Source: CAWEPK01 sp963835595 (lineage in GTDB: Bacteria > Desulfobacterota > Syntrophorhabdia > Syntrophorhabdales > WCHB1-27). Taken from it: a stretch of DNA of 64,000 nt. Below, piece after piece: positions 1 through 7,457 of the stretch. The notes beneath the pieces are model-generated. The model worked only from the letters and a program-made list of their open reading frames with translations, did not search any database and was not told the DNA's origin. The stretch lies in assembly GCA_963835595.1 (NCBI GenBank), contig CAWIGL010000002.1, positions 682,001-746,000 of the forward strand. The letters are read 5' to 3'. The translations under genes were made by a program, and so were the position numbers. Position 1 is the first letter of the stretch, and each line of letters begins with the position of its first letter.

Positions 1-1398
1 CCCTTCAGCCGCTTCCCGGACGGCACGATAGCGCAGCGCCCCTTCGGCGGGGCGGGCTTCCCGAGGACATGCTTTTCTACGGACCTGACCGGCCACGTCC
101 TCCTCAACACGCTTTACGAGAGGGCCGTAGCAAGGGGCGTCAAGGTCTACTACGAATACGTGGTCATCGGCCTTGCGGCCGAAGATGGGGTCTGCCACGG
201 CGTCGTCCTGCTCGACCAGGTGAAGGGCGAGATCATTCCCATGCCGGCGAAGGCGACACTCTTTGCCACCGGCGGTTACGGTCGCATCTATTTCCATTCG
301 ACGAACGCCCTCATCAACAACGGCAGCGGCATCGGCATGGCGTACGCTGCGGGCGTGCCGATGAAGGACATGGAGTTCGTCCAGTTCCATCCGACCACGC
401 TCCTCGGCTCGAACATCCTCATGTCGGAGGCGTGTCGCGGCGAGGGCGCATACCTCGTCAATAACAAGGGCGAGCGCTTCATGGCGCGGTACGTGCCGAA
501 GGCTATGGAGCTTGCCCCGCGCGACATCGTATCGAGGAGCATCCAGACGGAGATCGAGACGGGCAACGCCTTCGAGAACGAGCTTGGCAAATACGTCCAC
601 CTCGACCTGCGCCACCTCGGGGCAAAGAAGATACTCGAAAGGCTCCCCGGCATAAGGCGGATATCGATAGACTTTGCGGGGGTCGATCCCATCGACCAGC
701 CAATCCCCATCATGCCGTGCCAGCATTACTCGATGGGCGGCATAGACACGAACTCGGCCAGCGAGACGGTGCTCAAAGGCTTCTACGCGGCAGGGGAATG
801 CGCCTGCGTGAGCGTCCACGGCGGGAACAGGCTGGGGGGCAACTCCCTCCTCGACACCATTGTCTTCGGCAAGATCTCCGCACGCAGCATCGACGCATAC
901 CTGAGCGCCGGCGCAATCGCGCCGCGCGAGGCGGCCGTCAGCCGGAAAAAAGAGGAGATGGAGAAGAAGATCCGCAGGCTGTCGGACGAAGGAAGCGAGA
1001 AGCCCTTCACGGTCCTCGAAGAGCTGCGTAAGACGATGGACGTGTACGTCGGCATTTTCAGGACCAAGGGCGAGCTTGAGACGGGCCTTCAAAAGGTGCT
1101 CGCCGTCAAGGAGAGGTATAAACGCGTAAGGCTTACGTCCTCCGCCCTCCACATGAACTACGAGCTTATCGGCGCGCTGGAGCTTGAGTCGATGATCGAC
1201 GTCGCCCACGCGACGACCCTCGGCGCCCTCTTGCGGGAGGAGAGCAGGGGCGCGCACTTCAGGCGCGATTTTACGAAGAGGAACGACGAGGATTGGCTCA
1301 AGCACACCCTCGCTGCGAAGGGTGCGGACGGTGAGCTGTCGATCTCTTACAGGCCGCCCGTCATCACCAGGTACCAGCCGATGGAGAGGACCTATTGA
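1..1398 (+). CDS. sdhA: Succinate dehydrogenase/fumarate reductase flavoprotein subunit (5' end outside window)
   Basis: The reading frame is open from the first base, so the N-terminal FAD-binding part lies upstream of the window. What remains covers the rest of the FAD domain, the capping domain and the helical C-terminus of an SDH/FRD flavoprotein, which interconverts succinate and fumarate and holds covalent FAD. Visible family motifs are the FATGGYGRIYFHSTN stretch, the EFVQFHPT motif, EACRGEGAYLVN, ARYVPKAMELAPRD with the catalytic Arg region, the QHYSMGGI motif with the active-site His, and GGNRLGGNSLLD near the C-terminal FAD contact. The protein ends in RYQPMERTY. Its stop overlaps the TTG start of sdhB by 4 bases, so the two are translationally coupled. 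No membrane anchor gene is seen downstream; it may lie upstream. Substrate direction (oxidation or reduction) cannot be read from the sequence. Confidence 0.95.
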   Translation, partial: PFSRFPDGTIAQRPFGGAGFPRTCFSTDLTGHVLLNTLYERAVARGVKVYYEYVVIGLAAEDGVCHGVVLLDQVKGEIIPMPAKATLFATGGYGRIYFHSTNALINNGSGIGMAYAAGVPMKDMEFVQFHPTTLLGSNILMSEACRGEGAYLVNNKGERFMARYVPKAMELAPRDIVSRSIQTEIETGNAFENELGKYVHLDLRHLGAKKILERLPGIRRISIDFAGVDPIDQPIPIMPCQHYSMGGIDTNSASETVLKGFYAAGECACVSVHGGNRLGGNSLLDTIVFGKISARSIDAYLSAGAIAPREAAVSRKKEEMEKKIRRLSDEGSEKPFTVLEELRKTMDVYVGIFRTKGELETGLQKVLAVKERYKRVRLTSSALHMNYELIGALELESMIDVAHATTLGALLREESRGAHFRRDFTKRNDEDWLKHTLAAKGADGELSISYRPPVITRYQPMERTY

Positions 1399-2153
1399 CG
1401 GACGCGACGAACGATATTTACACGTTCAAGGTACTGCGGTATGACGCGAAGACGCCGGAGGTCGAGCCCTTCTTTTCGTCCTACCGCGTGCGCGTGATCC
1501 CAGGGCTGACCGTCCTGACGGTGCTAAACCGGATAAGGGACGAGCTCGACGGGACGCTCGCCTTCAGGTCCTCGTGCAGGGCGGCCACGTGCGGCTCCTG
1601 CGCCATGATTATCAACGGCTCACCCGGCCTCGCGTGCAGGACGCAGATAGCCGGCGCCGGCAAGCAGACCGTCGTGCTGGAGCCGCTGCCGAACCTCGAG
1701 ATCATCAAGGACCTCGTCGTCGATATGGCCCCGTTCTGGAAAACGTACGAGCGGATCAAGCCCTACCTGATAAGGAAAAACGCCGACCCGGAGAAGGAGA
1801 TCTTCCAGAGCGAGGACGACAGGCAGCGGATCGACCAGTTCGTCAACTGCGTGCTCTGTGCCTGCTGCTACGGCGCGTGCGAGGCGCTGCGGCGCGAGCC
1901 GGACTACCTTGGGCCTGCCGCCCTCGCCAAGCTCCAGAGGTTCGTGCTCGACTCCCGCGACGAGAGGCCCGACGCCTTCCTCCGGTCGTTCGATTCGCAA
2001 ACGGGTGTCTGGGGGTGCGATACGCTCTTCCGCTGCATCGACGCGTGCCCCAAAGAGGTGAGGCCCACGGACGGCATCGTGGACCTGCGGAAGAGGCTGG
2101 TCAAATACAGGCTGAAGCACCTGCTCGGCATGGGCGGCGGCCATGAAGATTGA
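1395..2153 (+). CDS. sdhB: Succinate dehydrogenase/fumarate reductase iron-sulfur subunit
   Basis: A 252-residue protein that passes electrons from the flavoprotein to the quinone site through three Fe-S centres. An N-terminal ferredoxin-like domain carries the [2Fe-2S] ligands in SSCRAATCGSC followed by a later Cys in GLAC. The C-terminal domain has CVLCACCYGAC (4Fe-4S type spacing) and two further Cys groups, in WGCDTLF and RCIDACPKEVRP, which supply the remaining 3Fe-4S/4Fe-4S ligands. The usual Cys-Pro after the second cluster motif is Cys-Glu here. The start is a TTG overlapping the sdhA stop, with GAGAGG just upstream. The 3' end overlaps the Rieske gene by 11 bases, so sdhAB and the cytochrome bc genes probably share one transcript. 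Confidence 0.95.
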   Translation: MTDATNDIYTFKVLRYDAKTPEVEPFFSSYRVRVIPGLTVLTVLNRIRDELDGTLAFRSSCRAATCGSCAMIINGSPGLACRTQIAGAGKQTVVLEPLPNLEIIKDLVVDMAPFWKTYERIKPYLIRKNADPEKEIFQSEDDRQRIDQFVNCVLCACCYGACEALRREPDYLGPAALAKLQRFVLDSRDERPDAFLRSFDSQTGVWGCDTLFRCIDACPKEVRPTDGIVDLRKRLVKYRLKHLLGMGGGHED

Positions 2154-2613
2154 TTATTCCTTTATATCGCGCAGGACTTTTCTCAACACGCTCCTGGGCG
2201 GCTGGCTCGCCTCCTTCGCCTTCGGCAGCTTCTACACCCTTTACAGGTTCGCCTTCCCTACGCTGGGCAAAGAGCCGGACTTCGTCGTCCTGAAACCTGA
2301 AGACTTCCTGAACATACCCGCCAATTCGACTAAGCCCTTCGCCTGGGGCGGGAAGGTCGGCCTCTTTTTCAGGAAGGCGGACGGCGAGTTCGTGGCGCTC
2401 AAGGGTGTCTGCTCGCACATGGAATGCAATGTCGTCTACAAGCCGGAGGACAGGAAATTCTACTGCCCCTGCCACAAGGGCTGGTTCGACGAGAACGGAA
2501 AGAACGTGGCGGGGCCGCCGCCCAAGCCGCTCGAATTCTTCGAGTACAGGGTGGAGGACAAGAAGCTGATCGTTTTCAGGAAAGGGGTCAAGGTTGAGCT
2601 TCCAAAGGCTTAA
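2143..2613 (+). CDS. Rieske [2Fe-2S] protein of a cytochrome bc complex
   Basis: A 156-residue Rieske protein that takes electrons from quinol at the cytochrome b Qo site. The N-terminus has a twin-arginine-like SRRTFLNTLLGG segment followed by a hydrophobic stretch (about residues 10-30), which works as signal and membrane anchor. The cluster ligands are in CSHMEC (about residue 87) and CPCHKGWF (about residue 107), each giving one Cys and one His. The glycine before the last Cys of the first box is replaced by Glu, and the usual CPCHGS reads CPCHKG, as in some bacterial variants. It overlaps sdhB upstream and cytochrome b downstream (20 bases). Confidence 0.92.
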   Translation: MKIDYSFISRRTFLNTLLGGWLASFAFGSFYTLYRFAFPTLGKEPDFVVLKPEDFLNIPANSTKPFAWGGKVGLFFRKADGEFVALKGVCSHMECNVVYKPEDRKFYCPCHKGWFDENGKNVAGPPPKPLEFFEYRVEDKKLIVFRKGVKVELPKA

Positions 2614-3661
2614 AGGCTGGGTCTCGGACCGCTACGACGTGGCGGATGAGATGCGCGAGATCGCCCGCCACAAGCTCGTGCCGGTCCACGGCCGGGAGAT
2701 CTGGTACTATACGGGGGGCATCGTCCTTTTCCTCTTTGCAATCCAATTCCTCACCGGCATCGCCCTCGCCTTTTATTACGTGCCGTACTTCGAGAAGGCG
2801 CACGAGAGCATCATCGAGATCGTGACGAAGCTCAACATGGGGTGGTTCTTCCGCTCGCTCCACCACTGGGGGGCGCAGGCCGCCATATTCGTCATGTTCG
2901 TACACGTCTTCGCAACGCTTCTCCTGAAGTCGTACAGAAAGCCGAGGGAGCTGCTCTGGATATCGGGCCTCTGCCTCCTCGGCATCTCCATCTTCTTCGG
3001 CCTTTCGGGGTACTTCCTCCTGTGGGACGAGAGGGCCTTCGCTGCGGTGCGCGTAGCCACTGGAGGCGCGGGCAACCTGCCCGTCTTCGGCGGCTGGATA
3101 AAGGCGTTCTTAAGGGGAGGCATCGACGTGACGGGAGAGACGCTGATCCGCTTCTACGCCTTCCACGTCTGCCTCCTGCCCCTGCTTGCGCTCGCCATCG
3201 CCGGCTTCCACCTGCTGCTGGTCCAGTACCACGGCATGAGCGTCCCCATGTCGCAGCAAGGCAAGAATGTGAAGCAGGTCCGCTTCTTCCCGAATATATT
3301 GTACCGGGATTTCATGATCTGGCTTCTCGTTCTGGCCGTTGTGGTCACGCTGGCAACGCTCCTGCCCCCTGAGATCGCTAAGAAGGCGGACCCCCTCGCG
3401 CCGCCGCCGGAAGGCGTAAAGCCGGAATGGTATTTCCTCTTCCTTTTCCAGACGCTGAAGCTCTTCCCGGGCACGCTCGCAGGCATGAACGGCGAGACGA
3501 TAGCCATAGTCCTTATAAGCCTCGCGATCCTTTTCTTCTTCCTGCTGCCCTTTTTCGACAGGAAATCGGGGCTCGGAGAGCGAAGCCCCCTGTTCACGGC
3601 GATCGGCATCGTCTACCTCATCTACTTCGTCGTCATGACCATAGTGGGCTACATCACGTGA
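2594..3661 (+). CDS. Cytochrome b of a bc-type complex
   Basis: A 355-residue membrane protein carrying both haem-binding and quinol-oxidising parts of cytochrome b in one chain. Haem ligands are visible as His90 or His91 with His104 in helix B (LHHWGAQAAIFVMFVH) and His191 with His205 in helix D. Thirteen residues lie between the two His in helix D, the bc1-type rather than the b6f-type spacing. The Qo-site PEWY motif is present near residue 275 (KPEWYFLFLFQTLK), followed by two or three more transmembrane helices. It is shorter than typical mitochondrial-type cytochrome b. The start is a TTG inside the Rieske gene. No cytochrome c1 gene follows, so the electron acceptor of the complex is unknown. 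Confidence 0.92.
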   Translation: MSFQRLKGWVSDRYDVADEMREIARHKLVPVHGREIWYYTGGIVLFLFAIQFLTGIALAFYYVPYFEKAHESIIEIVTKLNMGWFFRSLHHWGAQAAIFVMFVHVFATLLLKSYRKPRELLWISGLCLLGISIFFGLSGYFLLWDERAFAAVRVATGGAGNLPVFGGWIKAFLRGGIDVTGETLIRFYAFHVCLLPLLALAIAGFHLLLVQYHGMSVPMSQQGKNVKQVRFFPNILYRDFMIWLLVLAVVVTLATLLPPEIAKKADPLAPPPEGVKPEWYFLFLFQTLKLFPGTLAGMNGETIAIVLISLAILFFFLLPFFDRKSGLGERSPLFTAIGIVYLIYFVVMTIVGYIT

Positions 3662-3671
3662 AGGAGGCGCG

Positions 3672-3917
3672 ATGAAGAGACTCCTTTCCCTGATGGCGAC
3701 ATGGTTTTTCGCCGCTGCCGGCCCGGCGGCGGCCGAAGAGATCAGCCTGCTCCCCCCGTCGGGCTACGACCGCTCCGCCATATACCTTGACCTGGCCCTC
3801 TTCTGGGTCGCCACCATTGTGCTGATCGTGCTTATCCGGCTCAAGCTGCGGGAGATAGAGCGAGTGCAGGCGATGGAAACGAAAGAGAACGGCGAAACGA
3901 CGCCGCTGCTGGAATAA
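3672..3917 (+). CDS. Small single-span membrane protein after cytochrome b
   Basis: An 81-residue protein not recognised as a named family. It has an N-terminal signal-like segment ending in a possible AAA cleavage site near residue 22, then a second hydrophobic helix (about residues 42-57, FWVATIVLIVLI) followed by a basic, polar tail. A strong ribosome binding site (GGAGG) lies 10 bases after the cytochrome b stop, so it is the last gene of the sdhAB-Rieske-cytochrome b run. By position it may be a small accessory subunit of that respiratory complex; this is inference only. Confidence 0.75.
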   Translation: MKRLLSLMATWFFAAAGPAAAEEISLLPPSGYDRSAIYLDLALFWVATIVLIVLIRLKLREIERVQAMETKENGETTPLLE

Positions 3918-3923
3918 GAACCG

Positions 3924-4325
3924 CTAAGGAGTATTCCTGAGATTCAGGGTAAGCAGCACAAGCTCGTCGTTGGCTGTGTTGATGTATTGATGTAGTTTCC
4001 CCGCCGGGATGTCTACCACCGTCCCTGCCGAAACTTCATACTCCTCGCCCTCAATGGAGACCGTCCCCGTCCCGCTGAAGAAATAGAGCACATGCCGGTA
4101 GGTGTCGCGGTGCGCCTCGAAGCGCCCGCCCGGCCTTACCCGCGTCACGGTGAGGCTCAAAATTTCCGCACCCGCGCCCGGCAAAACCGCGCCGAAGACG
4201 CCTTCCGTCAACTCCGGCCTGACGGGCTTCCAGTCCGGCCCGCCTATCTTATAGACGCGGACGCCGTCCATATATCCCTTGCACATCCAGACGGCCCGCC
4301 TCAAAAACGGGCCGCCCTTATGCAC
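3924..4325 (-). CDS. Cupin-domain protein
   Basis: A small single-domain cupin. The double-stranded beta-helix signature is visible as PGGRFEAHRDTYRHVLYFFSG (motif 1, with two His) and later PAGKLHQYIN (motif 2, with one His), which usually bind a divalent metal. The longest frame begins at a GTG, but an internal ATG at 4271 has a better ribosome binding site (AAGGG) and gives a 115-residue protein beginning MDGVRVYKIGG, typical for the family; I consider that start more likely. It lies 15 bases downstream of the DASS transporter on the same strand and is probably cotranscribed. Substrate unknown; such proteins may be small-molecule sensors or isomerases. Confidence 0.8.
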   Translation of the reverse strand: MHKGGPFLRRAVWMCKGYMDGVRVYKIGGPDWKPVRPELTEGVFGAVLPGAGAEILSLTVTRVRPGGRFEAHRDTYRHVLYFFSGTGTVSIEGEEYEVSAGTVVDIPAGKLHQYINTANDELVLLTLNLRNTP

Positions 4326-4340
4326 CCCTCCCCCCTTGCT

Positions 4341-5912
4341 TTATTTGGCCAGGCCGACCAGCGGCAAAAGAATCCTGAGACCCACCCACAGCAGGAGACC
4401 GCCCGTAATGTCGAACCAGATGCCGGCCCGGATCATCTTAGTGATCGGTATCATGCCCGATCCATAGGCTATGGCATTCGGCGGGGTGGAGACCGGCAGC
4501 ATGAAGCCCCAGCTTGCGCCCAGCGTAGCCCCGATGGCCGGCGGGACAGGGTCGATGCCCGCCGCTTTCGCAAGGGCGATCATGACGGGGACAACCATAT
4601 TGGCGGACGCGGTGTTCGACGAGGTCTCGCTCACGATAATGGCGATAAAAATGGAGGCGAAGGTGACGCCCCACAGCGACGTTGCGCCGCTCAGTTTCAA
4701 GATGCTCGTGCCTACTACCTCTGCCAGCTTCGTGTCGAACATCAGATTGCCGAGGGTGATGCCGCCGCCGAAAAGGAGCAACGTGCCCCAGTCTATCTTG
4801 CTCGCCTGCTTCCAGTTGATCGTAAACTCGCGCTCTTTCCAGTTGGTGGGGAGCATGAAAAGCAGGGAGGCGCCTATTATCGCGGCCACGGCCTCCGGTA
4901 CCCTGTTGCTGTAGAACTTCGACACAGGATGGTTGATGCCGTAGACGATAGCGAAAACGCCGGGCGTGATCCAGAGGGCCACCGTCACCAGGAAGGCGAT
5001 CAGGGCGTTCTTCTGCCCCGCCGTCCACTTACCCAGCTTTTCAAGCTCTTTCTTCACGTACTCGTGGCTCCCTTCCACCTTAGCGATCTCAGGCTTGTGG
5101 AGATAGTACATGATGAAGTAAAGAAGGACAAACATAACGATAAGGATAGGCATACAGAAGAGCATCCACTGGAAGAACGGTATCTTGACCCCGCAGAATT
5201 TGTCGATCATCGCAATACCGATCAGGTTCGGCGGGGTCCCCACGGGCGAGCCGATGCCGCCGGCAGAGGCCGCGTAGGCTACCATCAACATCATGCCCGT
5301 GCCGTAACGCAGGCGGGTCGGGTCAACGAATTTGCCCGTCTTTTCGGAGATGATGTCCGCCATCGTATAGACGATGCCGAGGCCGATGGGGAACATCATC
5401 GCGGTCGCTGCCGTGTTGCTGATCCATATGGAGATGAAGGCCGCGATTGCGCCGTAGGCGGCCAACAGCCGGCCGGTGCTGTTGCCTACCAGCTTCATCG
5501 ACATGATGCCGTAAGCGAACCGCTTGTCCAGCCCGTGAATGGCCATCGCCTCGGCAAGTATGAAGCTCCCCAGGAACAGATAAATGGTGGGGTCGGCGAA
5601 CGGGGCAAAGGCCACCTTCGCCGTGGCGACATTGAGCACGACGCAGAGCACCGCACCCAGCAGGGCGGTAACAGGTATCGGGACCGGCTCGCAAATCCAC
5701 CAGACAACCACCCAGCCAAGGATGCCTGCAAGCGTGTGGGCCTTGTACGACAAGGTCGGCATCTGGATGAACCACAGGATGATGGCTACGAGAGGTCCCA
5801 GGAAGAGACCGACTGTATTACGCCCTCTTTCAAATGCTTCTTCTTTCGGTGAGAGTGTTGCTTTTACTTCGGCAAACGATTTGTAGGTGATTCTTTCGGC
5901 TTGCTCCGCCAT
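4341..5912 (-). CDS. DASS (SLC13) family anion/dicarboxylate:sodium symporter
   Basis: A 523-residue polytopic membrane protein of the divalent anion:Na+ symporter family, with a hydrophilic N-terminus of about 40 residues then 11 or more hydrophobic segments. Family landmarks are WISNTAATAMMFPIG (SNT motif, about residue 165) in the first half, GSPVGTPPNLIG, and in the second half SETSSNTASANMVVPV (SNT motif) and MLPVSTPPNAIAYGSG. The two SNT/TPPN pairs form the sodium and carboxylate sites of the inverted repeat. Likely substrates are C4-dicarboxylates such as succinate, fumarate or malate, which fits the neighbouring succinate dehydrogenase genes, but tricarboxylates or sulfate cannot be excluded. 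ATG start with a purine-rich ribosome binding site (GGGGGGAAGA). Confidence 0.93.
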   Translation of the reverse strand: MAEQAERITYKSFAEVKATLSPKEEAFERGRNTVGLFLGPLVAIILWFIQMPTLSYKAHTLAGILGWVVVWWICEPVPIPVTALLGAVLCVVLNVATAKVAFAPFADPTIYLFLGSFILAEAMAIHGLDKRFAYGIMSMKLVGNSTGRLLAAYGAIAAFISIWISNTAATAMMFPIGLGIVYTMADIISEKTGKFVDPTRLRYGTGMMLMVAYAASAGGIGSPVGTPPNLIGIAMIDKFCGVKIPFFQWMLFCMPILIVMFVLLYFIMYYLHKPEIAKVEGSHEYVKKELEKLGKWTAGQKNALIAFLVTVALWITPGVFAIVYGINHPVSKFYSNRVPEAVAAIIGASLLFMLPTNWKEREFTINWKQASKIDWGTLLLFGGGITLGNLMFDTKLAEVVGTSILKLSGATSLWGVTFASIFIAIIVSETSSNTASANMVVPVMIALAKAAGIDPVPPAIGATLGASWGFMLPVSTPPNAIAYGSGMIPITKMIRAGIWFDITGGLLLWVGLRILLPLVGLAK

Positions 5913-6062
5913 GCTCTTCCCCCCTTAATATAACGGCCTAACCGGAAAAACCTTTACGGTTCTTCCGTTGTCAACCGATCAGCCCTGCCAAAAAGCCGGA
6001 AAGCATTTCGCCGAAAAGCAAATAAACACTCTAATTCGTAGTCCAGAGCGCAAGAATTGTCA

Positions 6063-6079
6063 AGAAAAAAAGAAAAAAG
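6063..6079 (+). repeat. Left target-site duplication of the insertion sequence
   Basis: AGAAAAAAAGAAAAAAG directly abuts the left end of the element and is repeated exactly at 7437-7453 on the right side. The first A of the right copy could belong to the element, so the duplication is 16 or 17 bp. The sequence is A-rich, but the placement of the two G interruptions matches in both copies, and the bases just outside differ. Confidence 0.75.
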
Positions 6080-6146
6080 TGTTCCTGCAATACAATTATG
6101 TCACCCCTTAACTGCAATATGAAAATGTCACCCCTGACGATAACAA

Positions 6147-6169
6147 GGAGCACCAGGGGGAGGTGCTCC
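6147..6169 (+). promoter_or_regulatory. Hairpin enclosing the transposase ribosome binding site
   Basis: GGAGCACC (6147-6154) and GGTGCTCC (6162-6169) form a perfect 8-bp stem with the purine-rich Shine-Dalgarno in the loop and right arm. The GTG start follows one base later. Folding in transcripts reading in from outside could hide the ribosome binding site, a known way for insertion sequences to limit transposase expression. Function is inferred from position only. Confidence 0.5.
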
Positions 6170-6170
6170 G

Positions 6171-7322
6171 GTGAGAAAAGGGGTGACGTTTATGACGGAA
6201 GAGGTAAGAAGGTACGGTGTGATAGCGGCGCTTTTGGACGGCAGGATGAAGAACATGGAGGCTGCTGCGGCATTGGGCGTCTCCGCAAGACAGATAAAGA
6301 GGATCAAGAAAAGGGTGAGAAAGGAAGGCTCTATCGGCGTCCGCCACGGCAACCGGGATCGCCCCTCGTGCAGGGCCTTTCCTTTAGAGCTCAAAGAGCG
6401 GGTCATGGCCCTGGCCAATGAGAAGTATTTCGACTTCAACTTCTCCCATCTATCGGAGATGCTTTCCGAGCAGGAAGGCATAAAGGTAAACAGGGAGACA
6501 TTAAGGCAATGGCTCCGTCCTTCCGGGTTCGGAAGCAAGGCAAGAAGACAGCGCAAACATAGAAAAAGGAGAAAACGGTCCGAGAAGGAAGGCCAGATGC
6601 TCTTTCTGGACGGCTCCCCCCATCAGTGGTTCGGGGATGAGAAATCGACCCTTCTTCTGGCTACCGACGACTCTACGGGAAAACCTCTCTATGGTCTCTT
6701 CAGGAAGGAAGAGGACTTAGACGGCTGCTTTCAGGTATGCAAAGAAGTATTTGCCCGTTTAGGCCGGCCCTCGGTCTTCTACCTCGACAGGGCGTCCCAG
6801 TTTAAAACAACCCGTCATAAGAGCGATCTTCCTCCGCCTACCCGGTTCCAAAGGGCCATGAGCGAGCTGGGGATAAGACTCATCTTTGCATATTCCGCCC
6901 AAGCAAGAGGAAGGGGCGAAAGGATCAACAGGACCTTCCAGGACAGACTTGTGGCTGAATTGAGACTTAAGAAGATCGTTACCTATGAAAAAGCAACCGC
7001 ATATCTGAACAAGACCTTTATCCCCAAATACTGCCGGCTCTTCGGGGTCGTCCCGGAAGATGGCGAGCCTGCCTGGAGAAGACTGCCGGCCGATATAGAT
7101 TTACGGAACATCCTCTGCAGAAGGTATGAGGCAAAGGTGAACTACGACAACACTATCTCCATCGAGGGACAGGCAATACAGCTCTGGCCGACAAGGACAA
7201 GACTAAGCTTCGCCAAGGCGCAGGTTACGGTGAATCATTGGCTCGACGGAAGCTGGCATGTCTTCCATCATCCGACAGGGGAGATACCATGCAAGCCTAT
7301 TTTGAGGACGCGGCCGGCCTGA
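6171..7322 (+). CDS. Transposase with N-terminal HTH and DDE (rve) catalytic domain
   Basis: A 383-residue transposase. Residues about 10-50 form a helix-turn-helix (RYGVIAALLDGRMKNMEAAA, then LGVSARQIKRIKKR), followed by a second winged-helix-like segment (HLSEMLSEQEGIKVNRETLRQWL) and a basic linker. The DDE core has Asp in MLFLDGSPHQWF, Asp in VFYLDRASQF and Glu in RGRGERINRTFQDRL. A C-terminal beta-rich domain follows (VNYDNTISIEGQAIQL). This layout is typical of ISNCY-type transposases of the IS1202 group. GTG at 6171 is taken as the start because of GGGGGAGG upstream; an ATG at 6192 is the alternative. The frame is intact, so the element may still be active. Confidence 0.9.
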   Translation: MRKGVTFMTEEVRRYGVIAALLDGRMKNMEAAAALGVSARQIKRIKKRVRKEGSIGVRHGNRDRPSCRAFPLELKERVMALANEKYFDFNFSHLSEMLSEQEGIKVNRETLRQWLRPSGFGSKARRQRKHRKRRKRSEKEGQMLFLDGSPHQWFGDEKSTLLLATDDSTGKPLYGLFRKEEDLDGCFQVCKEVFARLGRPSVFYLDRASQFKTTRHKSDLPPPTRFQRAMSELGIRLIFAYSAQARGRGERINRTFQDRLVAELRLKKIVTYEKATAYLNKTFIPKYCRLFGVVPEDGEPAWRRLPADIDLRNILCRRYEAKVNYDNTISIEGQAIQLWPTRTRLSFAKAQVTVNHWLDGSWHVFHHPTGEIPCKPILRTRPA

Positions 7323-7436
7323 GGTCATACATGCACCCAAGGCCGGGGAGCGAAGCGAGAGCGTCCCTGTGAAAAGGACTTTGGGGGGTGACATATTCAC
7401 ATTGCAGAAAGGGTGACATTTTTATGTTGCAATAAC

Positions 7437-7453
7437 AGAAAAAAAGAAAAAAG
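7437..7453 (+). repeat. Right target-site duplication of the insertion sequence
   Basis: Exact copy of the left flank AGAAAAAAAGAAAAAAG, directly after the right terminal repeat and 4 bases before the addB stop codon. Removing the element and one copy rebuilds a short A-rich spacer between addB and the DASS transporter gene. Confidence 0.75.
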
Positions 7454-7457
7454 AGGT

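Larger units (their letters stand above)
6080..7437 (+). mobile_element. Complete insertion sequence, about 1.36 kb, ISNCY/IS1202-like
   Basis: The element has imperfect terminal inverted repeats beginning TGTT, each holding two copies of a subrepeat of the form TGCAA-N6-7-ATGTCACCC. On the left they are in 6086-6134; the right end (7385-7437) carries the same arrangement in reverse complement. Such paired repeats are probably transposase binding sites. One transposase gene fills the interior. The flanking 16-17 bp duplication is long; from memory, the ISTde1 branch of the IS1202 family makes duplications of about this size, which would fit, but family assignment needs a database comparison. 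Intact ends, duplication and open transposase indicate a fairly recent insertion, just downstream of the addB stop. G+C is visibly lower than in the flanking genes. Confidence 0.85.

Noticed and set aside
4092..5852. Long plus-strand reading frame opposite the DASS transporter
   Set aside because: It is the antisense shadow of a well-conserved membrane protein gene and encodes a low-complexity, charged sequence with no family resemblance.
6171..7322. Phage integrase
   Set aside because: The DDE motif pattern and terminal repeats are those of a transposase, with no tyrosine recombinase residues.
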